Shown piece after piece: positions 1 to 9,653 of a stretch of DNA of 43,224 bases. The notes beneath the pieces were generated by a model. It saw only the letters and a program-made list of their open reading frames with translations, had not been told where the DNA came from and made no database searches. The first letter of the stretch is position 1. Each line of letters begins with the position of its first letter. The DNA is taken from assembly GCA_028819305.1 (NCBI GenBank), contig JAPPLY010000088.1, forward strand, positions 1 to 43,224. Direction: 5' to 3'. A program made the translations under genes and the position numbers. Origin of the DNA: Bdellovibrionales bacterium (GTDB lineage: Bacteria; Bdellovibrionota; Bdellovibrionia; Bdellovibrionales; UBA1609).

Positions 1-1
1 A

Positions 2-157
2 GAAAAAGGACGCTGGGAGGGAGAAAGAAAAGGACGACAAGAAGGACGACAAGAAGTTATTTTAAATATGCTGAAAGAAAAAATGAATATTTCGGTTATA
101 TCTAAAGTAACAGGCGTGCCAGCAAAAGAGATTAAAAAGCTAAAAAATGGGGCTTAA
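2..157 (+). CDS. C-terminal fragment of a PD-(D/E)XK / Rpn-type transposase-nuclease family protein (5' truncated by window)
   Basis: Frame 2 reads EKGRWEGERKGRQEGRQEVILNMLKEKMNISVISKVTGVPAKEIKKLKNGA*; the charged EG/GR-rich repeat followed by 'VISKVTGVPAKEIKKL' is typical of the tail of this family. Confidence 0.6.
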   Translation, partial: EKGRWEGERKGRQEGRQEVILNMLKEKMNISVISKVTGVPAKEIKKLKNGA

Positions 158-975
158 CGATTTATTCCTAACCAAAAAAACTCCTAATTGGAAATGAAAG
201 AGCATTGTAAAAAAAAACTTTAACTTGCATCATATTTACAGGAAGCTAAAACTAAACTTAAAATTAAAATCATTATGGATAGCTTGTACATAAATAAGCT
301 CCTTTTTCTTTCTAAGATTAAGCCTTTAAAATAACAAAATCAACTAATTAGTCAGTACTGAAAAAGTATTCTTAATGTCATTCCCGTGAAAACGGGAATC
401 CAGACAAGATAAACAGGGCTAGATGCTCATGCTTTCGCGGGCATGACAGTATAAGAAAGCATGAGACAGTACAAGGTAGGGCTATAGCCCCGTTTTCAAG
501 GGGCTGAGAGCCTCTTAGAGGGCTTTCAGTTTATAGCCAACGTCCACACTCAGGTAGCACTGTCGTGGCTGAGAGCCTCTTAGAAGGCTTTCAGTTTAGC
601 CTCTTATTTGCAACCATTTTAAATAAAAGAAGTTTTTTCTTGCAAATATTATCCCTTTAAAATAACAAAAATATAAATAAAATCTAATCGTTAGAACTTT
701 TTCAGCACCGACGATATAGAATAAAAAAGAAGCAGAAAAAATTATTGGAAATTTTAAATAGAGTCAGTATATATTGATCTTGTTTGCATTTTATGGTGTC
801 TGGAAGCTTCTTCCCCATAGAGTAACGAAGGGCGAAGGGCGAAAATAGGTTCCCGTGAAACTTGTGCTCGTAAAAGCGGGAAACGAGGGATTCCCGGTCT
901 GTTCAGTCATATATTGATGAAAATAAAGAGGCTCATAACGAAAAAGCATACTCTCCCCTTTTTTTAAGGAAAAAC

Positions 976-2709
976 ATGAAAATCGCTCTAGCTCAGATCA
1001 ACTCTTTTACCGGGAATATTCTATTTAATGAAAGAAAAATTCAAAACTATATAAAAAAAGCAAAACAGAATAAAGCCTGTCTTATTATCTTTCCCGAAAT
1101 GGTTTTAAACGGTTATTCTCCTTTGGACTTACTAAAGCGAAAGTTTTTTTTACACCAAATTGACCAATCTCTTAAAAAAATTCATAAAACCATGCCAGAA
1201 GATATAGCTGTTTTACTGAGTGCGGCCGGACCGGGTGTGCCTCCTAAGATCTCTGCTTTCTTGTTGGAAAAAAATAAAAAAATAAAAATTTTCTCAAAGA
1301 AAATCCTGGCCAACTACGATGTTTTTGAGGAAGAAAGATATTTTAAAAAAGGACCTGTACAGGATAACTTTTTTATCCTAAAACCCGGAGGAGAAAAAAA
1401 GAAACGACCAGAAAACCTTGTCCCCGTGAAAGCGAAAAACCACCAGACAGATATAATACAGATCCTCCTTTGTGAAGAAACCTGGCATAAACCCCATTTA
1501 CAAGCTCCCCAAAAACCATCTCTTATTATTAGCCTCAATGCTTCCCCTTTCCATTTACAAAAAGATCAAAAGCGAAAGCAAGTGGCCAGAATGTGGATCA
1601 AGAAATACTCCTGCCCTTTTCTTTATATTAACTCCGTAGGAGGACAAGAAGAGCTTATTTTTGATGGAGGAAGTTTTATTTTAGATTCTTCTGGAAAACA
1701 AATTCACCAAAGTCCTTTTTTCCAGGAAGATCTATCCTTCTTCTCTTTTCCTACAAAAAAAAAGCCCCTTCCCCCTCCCTCCAAACAAAAATCGCGTTTT
1801 TCAAAACAAGAGCAAATCACAAAAGCTCTCACTTTTGGATTAAAAGAGTTTATTCAAAAAAATAATTTTCAGCAAGTGCACTTAGGTCTCAGTGGCGGAG
1901 TTGACTCGGCTCTTACAGCGGCTTTAGCCTGTGAAGCCTTAGGAGAAAAAAAGGTGCGGCTTTTTTTTCTGCCCGGTCTGTTCACCTCTTCTCTTTCTAA
2001 ACAATGTGCTCGGCAAATGGCTCATAAATTAAAATGTTCTTTAAATACCCAGTCCATTGAAGAGGTTTATCTGCTTCTTTTAAAAAAGTTTTATATACCA
2101 GTTCCGTCTGAGTTTTCCCGTCGTCTCTTTTCTTCTTCTCAGGAAAGAGAGTCTCAGAAGCCTTCCCTTTTTTCTACACAGATTCCGGATAAAAAAGGCT
2201 TTTTAGATGTGACAAAACAAAATATCCAAGCCCGTCTAAGAAATATATGGCTCATGGCCTATGCTAATAATCATCCTGAAAGCCTCCTTCTTGGTACAGC
2301 CAACAAAAGTGAGCTAGCTTTAGGTTACGGTACTTTGTATGGTGATCTTGCGGGAGGGCTTTTACCTATTGGAGATCTATTTAAAACCGAGGTCTATCAG
2401 CTTGCCCGTTACTTAAAAGTTCCCTCTTCTATTATTACAAGAGAAGCCAGTGCCGAACTCACAGACAATCAAAAAGATACAGACGATCTGCCTCCTTATA
2501 AAAAATTGGATCCAGTTTTACGAAAGCTCATAGAACAGGAAAAAGACCCTGAAAATCCATTTGAAAAACAAATATTACAGTGGATTATAAAAACCGAATT
2601 TAAAAGAAGACAATCTCCTCCCCTTTTAAAAATCAAAGCCCGCTCTTTTGATAGAGGGTGGAGACTTCCCCTTTCTATAAAATATCCGATCTATACCGAA
2701 AAGGTATAG
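976..2709 (+). CDS. nadE: Glutamine-dependent NAD+ synthetase
   Basis: N-terminal nitrilase domain (FPEMVLNGYSPLDLL, LLCEETWHKP) and C-terminal synthase domain (LGLSGGVDSALTAALA, GTANKSELALGYGTLYGDLAGGLLPIGDLFKTEVYQLARYL). Confidence 0.95.
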   Translation: MKIALAQINSFTGNILFNERKIQNYIKKAKQNKACLIIFPEMVLNGYSPLDLLKRKFFLHQIDQSLKKIHKTMPEDIAVLLSAAGPGVPPKISAFLLEKNKKIKIFSKKILANYDVFEEERYFKKGPVQDNFFILKPGGEKKKRPENLVPVKAKNHQTDIIQILLCEETWHKPHLQAPQKPSLIISLNASPFHLQKDQKRKQVARMWIKKYSCPFLYINSVGGQEELIFDGGSFILDSSGKQIHQSPFFQEDLSFFSFPTKKKPLPPPSKQKSRFSKQEQITKALTFGLKEFIQKNNFQQVHLGLSGGVDSALTAALACEALGEKKVRLFFLPGLFTSSLSKQCARQMAHKLKCSLNTQSIEEVYLLLLKKFYIPVPSEFSRRLFSSSQERESQKPSLFSTQIPDKKGFLDVTKQNIQARLRNIWLMAYANNHPESLLLGTANKSELALGYGTLYGDLAGGLLPIGDLFKTEVYQLARYLKVPSSIITREASAELTDNQKDTDDLPPYKKLDPVLRKLIEQEKDPENPFEKQILQWIIKTEFKRRQSPPLLKIKARSFDRGWRLPLSIKYPIYTEKV

Positions 2710-2768
2710 AAAATCCCAAGGACAAGCCCGGGGGACTCTGCCTGACGGCTACTAGAATAAATATCCCC

Positions 2769-2881
2769 TTCAGGAGAGAATAAGAGTTAAAAGGCTCAAA
2801 CATGCGTTTTGCCACAGAGCGGCTTGCAGCCGCTACTTGTGTCAAAACCGAACTCGCTTTTGCCTCTTATTCTCTCCTGAA
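2769..2881. repeat. Structured repeat B, copy 1 (multi-branched inverted repeat)
   Basis: 18-bp perfect outer stem (2769-2786 / 2864-2881) enclosing a core GTTAAAAGGCTCAAACATGCGTTTTGCCACAGAGC... shared with 18973-19090. Confidence 0.85.
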
Positions 2882-2984
2882 TGAAAACCCTCTATTTAAG
2901 ATAATAAGAATCAAAAAGTTCTATGAATAAAAAATCATCAGAAATAGAGAGTTTTACGAGTTCCTTCCCCAACTCTCCTTTTTC

Positions 2985-3593
2985 TTATTCAAATAAAGAG
3001 AGTTGGTGCGCTTTTAAAGGAGGAAAGCGAAGTTCTTTTTTACCTGTAATTTGATTTAATTTACTAAAGTCAAAGGGTCCATTTTCTACTGATTTTATTC
3101 TACTTAAGATAACATTAAACACCTCACCACAAGACCAGGCGTCCTGTTCCGCTCTATGAAAATGAGATACAGGAATTTTTAAATATTCCACTATGGTGGA
3201 GAGTTTATAATTACTCAGTCCTGGAAAAATTTTCTTAGAAAGAAGATAAGTATCAAAAAGCGGCCCCCTAGGGCCTGTAAAGTAACATTTTTCCAAAGCC
3301 ACACAAAGAAATTGAAAATCAAAGATAGCGTTATGAGCTACAAGAACATGCTCCGCACAAAAATTAGAAAAATCTTTTAATACATCTGCAATGTCCGGTT
3401 GGTCTTTTAACATCTCATCCGTAATTCCATTTACACGAGAAGCCTCCTCCGGCATAGTCACACCCGGATTAATTAAAGTAGAAAAACGGTCTTCTATTTT
3501 TCCGTTTACAAATCGAACAGCAGCTAATTCCACAATACGATCCGTATAAGACAAAGTGCCAGTGGTTTCCACATCTAAAGCTACAAAATCCAT
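2985..3593 (-). CDS. dnaQ: 3'-5' exonuclease, DnaQ/PolC-epsilon type
   Basis: MDFVALDVETTGTLSYTDRIVELAAVRF ... LVAHNAIFDFQFL ... HRAEQDAWSCGEVF (DEDDh motifs); start moved to MDFVAL, preceded by AAGGGG. ORF extends to 3617. Confidence 0.85.
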   Translation of the reverse strand: MDFVALDVETTGTLSYTDRIVELAAVRFVNGKIEDRFSTLINPGVTMPEEASRVNGITDEMLKDQPDIADVLKDFSNFCAEHVLVAHNAIFDFQFLCVALEKCYFTGPRGPLFDTYLLSKKIFPGLSNYKLSTIVEYLKIPVSHFHRAEQDAWSCGEVFNVILSRIKSVENGPFDFSKLNQITGKKELRFPPLKAHQLSLFE

Positions 3594-3709
3594 AATCCCC
3601 TTCTTAAAGAATCTCAAAAGTTTTTATACCGTACTAATATAGAAAAAAGAAGGATCTTTACTTTAAGAAAATAAAAGTCAAATCTGTCTCTATACCAAGC
3701 CAGTCCATT

Positions 3710-4573
3710 TTAAATCATATTTTCATCTGGAGAAAATAGTTTTTCTTTTTTTCCACCTGTGCCAAAAAGTCCCAGGTTTTTTCCATTATAAAAAATATAA
3801 ATGAGATCGGAGTCTTTTGTTTGTATAAAAATACTCTCTTTCCCTTTAAGAACCTCGAACTGATCTTCCTTTAAAGACACCTTTTTTGTTGATTGTCCAT
3901 CTACTTGATAAGATACGGTCACTTCACCTATGGCTTTAACAATAAGCTCTACAGAAGAAGGAGGAGGGGAGGGGGAAGGACGAGCCAGAACTGATGGTTG
4001 GCTTTTTTCTATTTTTTCTTCTCTTTTTTGCTCGGCATCGCTATTATCCAAAGCCTCTTTTTCCTCTTCCGTATCCGAGGCATTCATATCTGGTTTTTTA
4101 TCTTCCTTTGGAGTTAAAAGCTCTTGATCTGGATCAACCAATGTCCCGCTCATAGATTCTTTTTTATAAGACTTAATCATATTAGTAAAAACTAAAATAC
4201 TCCCTAAAATAAATAAAATAGAGATAGCTAAAATGACGGGTGTTAAGCGCAGATCTTTTTCTACAAGACGCTCTGCCGGGGAGAAAGTGCCAGGAAGACC
4301 AGATAAAGAAGGATTTTCCCCCGAAGGGGCTAAAATTGCTAATGTTTTTTCTATTTCCTTTTCACTTATTCCCAGGGCCTTTGCATAAGCTATAATAAAG
4401 CCCCTTAAGTAAGTATAAATCGGGAGATGATCCACTTGCGCGCTTTCAATAGCCTGCAAAGTCAGCACATTAATTTTCGTCCTCTCCGATATTTTTTTAA
4501 GAGAAAGCCCCTGGTCCTCTCTCTTTTCTTTTAACATTTGCCCTAAATTCAACAGGTTTTGACTGGAATACAT
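3710..4573 (-). CDS. RodZ-like helix-turn-helix membrane protein with C-terminal DUF4115-like domain
   Basis: LGQMLKEKREDQGLSLKKISERTKINVLTLQAIES...YLRGFIIAYAKALGI, then TM segment VILAISILFILGSILVF and C-terminal beta domain. Confidence 0.8.
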   Translation of the reverse strand: MYSSQNLLNLGQMLKEKREDQGLSLKKISERTKINVLTLQAIESAQVDHLPIYTYLRGFIIAYAKALGISEKEIEKTLAILAPSGENPSLSGLPGTFSPAERLVEKDLRLTPVILAISILFILGSILVFTNMIKSYKKESMSGTLVDPDQELLTPKEDKKPDMNASDTEEEKEALDNSDAEQKREEKIEKSQPSVLARPSPSPPPSSVELIVKAIGEVTVSYQVDGQSTKKVSLKEDQFEVLKGKESIFIQTKDSDLIYIFYNGKNLGLFGTGGKKEKLFSPDENMI

Positions 4574-4591
4574 TGAATCTTCCTGAAATTT

Positions 4592-5410
4592 TTATATGTT
4601 TTTTAACTTCTTTTCCATTTTTGAAGAAGGGGGCAAGGCCAAGTCCCATAACTTTTGATATTTTTTAGCCTCCTCCCTATAAACACTATCTTTGGCCTTA
4701 TTTAAAAAAGTTTTTAAATTAAGTAAAGCTTTTGGCCGCTGATTTGTTTTATCATAAGCTAAAGCGGCAAAAAAATAAGAGTCGAAAGAAGGGGAAGAAC
4801 AGGAAGGAAGCTTGCTTTCACACCACTTTTTAGAAGGCTCTAAAATGGCCGTCGCCTTGGGAAATTGACCTAGAAAATATAAGCTTTTAGCATGATATAA
4901 AGCAACATGACAGTCCTCTTTTTTGACAGCCCTCGCCACCTGGAAATGTTTTTCTGCTTCAAAGTACTTTTTTCTTTTATAAAAAGCCAGGCCGAGATGG
5001 GTATGTATATTCTCCGGGTATCTATAGGTGAGATCTTCTTTAGCTTTTTCCAGCTCTGTCACCCCTTTTTGCCATTTATTTACCTCAATTAAACTCCGCC
5101 CTAAATGTATCCGAGCTGAGGTAAAGTTGGGATTAAGTCGCAAAGCTTTTTTTAAATATTGAATCGCTTTTTCATACTTTTTAAACTGAAAATAAAGAAG
5201 TGCTATGGAATGATAAAAAAGAGGCTCATCTGATTTTAATTCAATAGCTTTTCGCAACTCTGTTAAAGCCGACGGGTACTGACATTTTTTCATTAAAGAA
5301 AGGGCGAGTTGATGGTGAAGCTCCGCCTTTTTTACCTGTTTTTCCGTGGAAACACAGGAAGTAAGAAACACACAAAGAAGGAATAAAAAATATTTATTCA
5401 CCATTTCCAT
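4592..5410 (-). CDS. TPR-repeat lipoprotein (PilF-like)
   Basis: Signal with lipobox FLTSC; successive TPR motifs (ALTELRKAIELKSDEPLFYHSIALLYFQFKKYEKAIQYLKKALRLNP). Confidence 0.8.
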   Translation of the reverse strand: MEMVNKYFLFLLCVFLTSCVSTEKQVKKAELHHQLALSLMKKCQYPSALTELRKAIELKSDEPLFYHSIALLYFQFKKYEKAIQYLKKALRLNPNFTSARIHLGRSLIEVNKWQKGVTELEKAKEDLTYRYPENIHTHLGLAFYKRKKYFEAEKHFQVARAVKKEDCHVALYHAKSLYFLGQFPKATAILEPSKKWCESKLPSCSSPSFDSYFFAALAYDKTNQRPKALLNLKTFLNKAKDSVYREEAKKYQKLWDLALPPSSKMEKKLKNI

Positions 5411-5814
5411 TCCGTTTTATTAAAAAAAAGAGCTAATTCCCGATCCGCGTTTGGCAAAGAATCACTACCGTGGATGGAGTTTCTTTCTATGCTTTCTCCA
5501 TAAAGAGCACGAATAGTGCCAGGGCGCGCTTGAGCTGGATCTGTATGACCCATAATTTTCCGTACTTTTTCCACCGCTTTCTCCCCTTTTAAAGCCATTA
5601 CAAAAACCGGCCCTGACAACATAAAATTAATAAGGGACTTAAAAAAAGGTTTAGATTTATGATCCTGATAAAAAGTTTCACAAAGAGAGGGAGTTATACG
5701 GGTTAATCTCCCCGCTTGCAGTTTTAATCCCTCTGATTCCAATTTCTGAATAATAGCTCCCACCAAATTCCGAGCCGTGGCATCTGGTTTTATCATAGAA
5801 AAAGTTGTATCCAT
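5398..5814 (-). CDS. ndk: Nucleoside diphosphate kinase
   Basis: TFSMIKPDATARNLVGAII ... active site NSIHGSDS ... ELALFF. Confidence 0.95.
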   Translation of the reverse strand: MDTTFSMIKPDATARNLVGAIIQKLESEGLKLQAGRLTRITPSLCETFYQDHKSKPFFKSLINFMLSGPVFVMALKGEKAVEKVRKIMGHTDPAQARPGTIRALYGESIERNSIHGSDSLPNADRELALFFNKTEWKW

Positions 5815-5992
5815 TTAAATCACCTTTTTTTGTCTCTTTTATAACCCTTCGGGTATGATTTCTTCCGAAACTTTCAAACGGGTATATCTTAATAAGAAAA
5901 ACTATATATCTTGCTTTTCCATCTGGAATGTTCAAACAGGATTGATATACAAAAAAAGGAAGAGGAACTCAAGCAAGGGTTTTAGAAGCTTT

Positions 5993-6871
5993 TTAATTTA
6001 TTTTTGATAAACTGTTTTTAAGTGTAGCCCCAATTTCTGCCGGGGACTTAGCAATAGAAACCCCGGCCGATTCAAGTGCCTGAAGTTTTCCTACAGCAGT
6101 GCCTTTTCCCCCGCTGATAATAGCTCCCGCATGTCCCATGCGCTTTCCCGCGGGAGCGGAACAACCAGCTATAAAAGCGGTTACCGGTTTTTTAAATTCT
6201 CTTTTTATGTACTCAGCGGCACGCTCTTCCGCCTCGCCCCCTATTTCCCCAATAATGACGACGGCGGAAGTTTCTTCATCCTGATTAAAAAGCTCCAGCA
6301 AATCCACAAAATCTGTTCCAGGGATGGGATCCCCACCTATTCCTACACAAGTACTTTGTCCTAAAGCCAAAGAGCTTAATTGCCATACAGCTTCATAAGT
6401 TAATGTGCCTGACCTGGACAAGACACCTATAGGCCCCTTTTTATGAATATAGGCTGGCATAATTCCCACTTTACACTGTCCGGGAGTAATAAGGCCTGGA
6501 CAGTTCGGGCCAATTAAGCGTGTTTTCTTTCCTTTCATAAATTGCTTTACTCGCAGCATATCATAAACAGGTATCCCTTCGGTAATGCAAACCACTAAAT
6601 CCAATTCCGCAGAAACAGCTTCTATAATAGCCCCCATAGCGAAAGCCGGTGGAACATAAATGACAGAGGCAGTAGCCCCTGTTTTTTCTTTCGCCTCCAG
6701 GACTGTATCAAAAACGGGCAAATCTAAATGACGGGTTCCCCCTTTTCCAGGCGTCACCCCTCCCTTTAAGAAAGAACCGTACTCTAAAGCTTTTTCAGAG
6801 TGAAAAGTGCCTTGTTTTCCCGTAAACCCCTGGCAAATCAATTTCGTATGTTTATCAATTAAAATGCTCAT
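5993..6871 (-). CDS. sucD: Succinate-CoA ligase alpha subunit
   Basis: [54 protein letters not shown]. Confidence 0.96.
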   Translation of the reverse strand: MSILIDKHTKLICQGFTGKQGTFHSEKALEYGSFLKGGVTPGKGGTRHLDLPVFDTVLEAKEKTGATASVIYVPPAFAMGAIIEAVSAELDLVVCITEGIPVYDMLRVKQFMKGKKTRLIGPNCPGLITPGQCKVGIMPAYIHKKGPIGVLSRSGTLTYEAVWQLSSLALGQSTCVGIGGDPIPGTDFVDLLELFNQDEETSAVVIIGEIGGEAEERAAEYIKREFKKPVTAFIAGCSAPAGKRMGHAGAIISGGKGTAVGKLQALESAGVSIAKSPAEIGATLKNSLSKIN

Positions 6872-6964
6872 TTTTCCTTTTACTCACTTAAGTAAGGTCA
6901 TCGTCCTGAAAAAAAATTCAATACCGATTCAGGACTTCCCTTCTAACGATTTTTTATAAATATT

Positions 6965-8128
6965 TTAAGCATATACCAGAGAAACGACTTTTTCCGCCGC
7001 TTCTTCCAAATTATCTGCAAAGTTCAAATCCAAGCCAGAGTTATTTAATATTTGACGAGCTTGATCTGCATGGGTGCCTTCTAATCTCACCACCACCGGG
7101 ATGGAAATATGGAGTAGCTTTATAGCCTTAACCAAGCCTTCAGCTATTAAATCACATTTTACAATACCACCAAAAATATTAACTAAAATTCCCTTCACAT
7201 CTGGATCTTCTTTTAAAATTTGGAAAGCCACATCTATTTTTTTACTATCCACTCCTCCTCCTACATCTAAAAAGTTAGCCGGCTGTCCTTTCTTTAGTTT
7301 CACTATATCCATGGTGGCCATTGCCAAACCAGCTCCATTTACTAAACAACCTATATGACCAGACAACTTAACAAAAGACAGGCCGTAAGCTTGCGCTTTT
7401 TGCTCCTCTACCGGTAATTCCTTTAAATCCATAAGCGATTTCATTTCCTCCTGCCTAAATAAAGCATTATCATCTATGCTCATCTTGGCGTCCAGAGCCA
7501 CAAGTTCTCCCTGGGCGGTTTGAGCTAAAGGATTTATTTCGATTAAAGTACTTTCTTTTTCCAATAGCAGCTGATACAGGGAGCTTAAGAAAAAGTTTAA
7601 CTTTTGAAAAAAAGAAAGAGGGAGCTTAAAGTTTTTTAAAACGGCCATCACATGAAAGGGCAAAAGCCCACAAAGAGGGTCTAATGTTATTTTTAAAATT
7701 TTTTCCGGGGTTTTTTCGGCCACCTCTTCTATAGATACCCCTCCTTCCACACTGGCTATTAAACTTACTTTCTGAGAACTTCTATCCAGAAGCAGAGCTA
7801 AATAAAACTCCTTTTCAATGATACAAGCCGCCTCCACTAAAACCTGGCGAATGATTTTTCCTTCTTTTCCCGTCTGAGCTGTAATGAGTTTTTGACCTAA
7901 GATCTGAGCCGTTACCTTCTGCACTTCTTCCGGTGTACTGGCTTTCTTTATACCTCCCGCTAATCCCCTTCCCCCCGCATGAACTTGCGCCTTAATGACC
8001 CAGGAGTGCGCCTTTATGGATTTGGCGGCATGAAAAGCCTGCTCCGCGGAATCCACCACTTGAGAATCCAGCGTCTTTATATTAGACTGCTTAAACAAAG
8101 CTTTAGCTTGATATTCATGAATTTCCAT
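6965..8128 (-). CDS. sucC: Succinate-CoA ligase beta subunit
   Basis: MEIHEYQAKALFKQ, VIKAQVHAGGRGLAGGIK, IEINPLAQT, FLDVGGGVDSKKIDVAFQIL, GILVNIFGGIVKCDLIAEG. Confidence 0.96.
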   Translation of the reverse strand: MEIHEYQAKALFKQSNIKTLDSQVVDSAEQAFHAAKSIKAHSWVIKAQVHAGGRGLAGGIKKASTPEEVQKVTAQILGQKLITAQTGKEGKIIRQVLVEAACIIEKEFYLALLLDRSSQKVSLIASVEGGVSIEEVAEKTPEKILKITLDPLCGLLPFHVMAVLKNFKLPLSFFQKLNFFLSSLYQLLLEKESTLIEINPLAQTAQGELVALDAKMSIDDNALFRQEEMKSLMDLKELPVEEQKAQAYGLSFVKLSGHIGCLVNGAGLAMATMDIVKLKKGQPANFLDVGGGVDSKKIDVAFQILKEDPDVKGILVNIFGGIVKCDLIAEGLVKAIKLLHISIPVVVRLEGTHADQARQILNNSGLDLNFADNLEEAAEKVVSLVYA

Positions 8129-8184
8129 AGCTTTTTTCTATCTCTCATATACTAGACACTTATAACAACACTTGTCCCGAATTA

Positions 8185-9123
8185 TTAATCAAAGAGGGTC
8201 TTAATTTGTCGCACTTGTTTTTCCACAGCTAAAACGGAGTTTTGAAATTGGTTTTTTTCCTCCGCACTCATCGAAAATTCCATGATCTTTTCCACACCCT
8301 TTGCCCCCAAAAGGCAAAGCACCCCCATAAATAAATCTTTTACTCCATACTCCCCTTTTAACAGAGTTGAACAAGGGAGGACTCTTTTTTGATCTTTTAA
8401 GATGGCTTCCGCCATCTCCACCACACTCCAAGCCGGTGCGTAATAAGCAGAAGAAGTTTTAAGTAGAGAAACTATTTCCGCTCCTCCTTTTTTGGCCCTT
8501 TCCACTAAAGAATCAATATTCTCTTCAGACAAAAGCTCGGGAAGGGGAATTCCTCCTACATGACAAAGACGGGGTAAGAGCACCATTGTATCTCCATGCC
8601 CTCCTAACACAAAAGCCTGCACATCCTGAACACTTACATTTAGTTCCTGGGCCACAAAAGTTTTAAACCGAGCGCTGTCTAAAACTCCAGCCATACCTAT
8701 GACACGATCAGAAGGAAAAGCCAAAGTCTTCCAAGCCACATAAGTCATAACATCTAAAGGATTAGTAACTACAATCACACAAGATTTAGGAGCTTGTTTC
8801 TTTATTTGTTCACAAACCTGAATAACTATTTTCGCATTTATATTTTGTAGCTCATCCCTGCTCATCCCTGGTCGGCGTGCCTGACCGGCTGTAATAACAA
8901 CGATATCGGAATCTTGAATATTTTTATAATTCCCTGTGCCATTTACCTGAATATTAGAGGCTGTTAAAGCACAGGACTGTAGTAGATCTAAAGCTCGTCC
9001 TTGCACCATATCTTCTTCAAGATCTAACAGAACAATATCCCCTAGATCCTTATTTAATAGTCCTTGCGCGCAAGTAGATCCGACAAAACCTCCCCCTATA
9101 ATGGAAATTTTTGAACGCCCCAT
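8185..9123 (-). CDS. mdh: Malate dehydrogenase (LDH-like clade)
   Basis: KISIIGGGFVGSTCAQ, VVITAGQARRPGMSRDELQNINAKI, VVTNPLDVMTYVAWK, VLGGHGDTMV. Confidence 0.95.
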   Translation of the reverse strand: MGRSKISIIGGGFVGSTCAQGLLNKDLGDIVLLDLEEDMVQGRALDLLQSCALTASNIQVNGTGNYKNIQDSDIVVITAGQARRPGMSRDELQNINAKIVIQVCEQIKKQAPKSCVIVVTNPLDVMTYVAWKTLAFPSDRVIGMAGVLDSARFKTFVAQELNVSVQDVQAFVLGGHGDTMVLLPRLCHVGGIPLPELLSEENIDSLVERAKKGGAEIVSLLKTSSAYYAPAWSVVEMAEAILKDQKRVLPCSTLLKGEYGVKDLFMGVLCLLGAKGVEKIMEFSMSAEEKNQFQNSVLAVEKQVRQIKTLFD

Positions 9124-9308
9124 CTTATAACACTCCTCAAATCAAGGATTATCTAAACAAATGAATTATTTAGATTCTTATACCGAATCGGTATAGAATC
9201 CCCGTTTCCACAGAGACATGTTTACGAACCCCAAAATCCGCTTACAGAAACCACAAAATTTAAACAAGATTAAGTATAACATAAAAAAGATTTTGTAACG
9301 CTTTGTAT

Positions 9309-9351
9309 AAAAAAACAGATCTCCCGAGGAGTTAGACTCTTCGGGAGATCT
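9309..9351 (-). terminator. Rho-independent terminator downstream of the lysine-rich protein gene
   Basis: AGATCTCCCGA...TCGGGAGATCT perfect 11-bp arms with inner GAGT/ACTC pairing (9317-9351); followed on the minus strand by CTTTTTTT (A-run 9309-9315 on plus). Confidence 0.88.
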
Positions 9352-9377
9352 TAAAAACAAATTTCTAATCAGCCGTA

Positions 9378-9590
9378 TTATCTTTTTTTTCTAGCTACTT
9401 TCTTTTTTGCTTTCTTTTTTACCTTCTTCTTAGCTACTTTCTTTTTTGCTTTCTTTTTTACCTTCTTCTTAGCTACTTTCTTTTTTGCTTTCTTTTTTAC
9501 CTTCTTCTTAGCTACTTTCTTCTTTGCTTTCTTTTTTACCTTCTTCTTAGCTACTTTCTTCTTTGCTTTCTTTTTTCTTTTTTCAGCCAT
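9378..9590 (-). CDS. Histone H1-like lysine/alanine-rich DNA-binding protein with five 13-aa repeats
   Basis: MAEKR + (KKKAKKKVAKKKV)x4 + KKKAKKKVARKKR; 39-nt tandem DNA repeat; terminator downstream. Confidence 0.85.
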   Translation of the reverse strand: MAEKRKKKAKKKVAKKKVKKKAKKKVAKKKVKKKAKKKVAKKKVKKKAKKKVAKKKVKKKAKKKVARKKR

Positions 9591-9653
9591 TGTTCCTCCT
9601 CATGTTGAGTGCTGATGTTCATGATGAAAAAAATTCATCCCTATCTTTAAAGA

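Noticed and set aside
1314-1538. Antisense 74-aa ORF within nadE
   Set aside because: Opposite to a strong conserved CDS, no domain or RBS; chance ORF. Same logic for most short antisense ORFs (3930-4127, 6099-6364, 7074-7358, 14006-14251, 24865-25083, 35614-35835 etc.).
5678-5935. 85-aa minus-strand ORF overlapping the ndk 5' end
   Set aside because: Different frame from ndk, low-complexity translation, no support.
9378-9590. Low-complexity lysine repeat considered as non-coding microsatellite
   Set aside because: Intact ORF with start, stop, charged protein typical of H1-like families and a strong downstream terminator favour a real gene.
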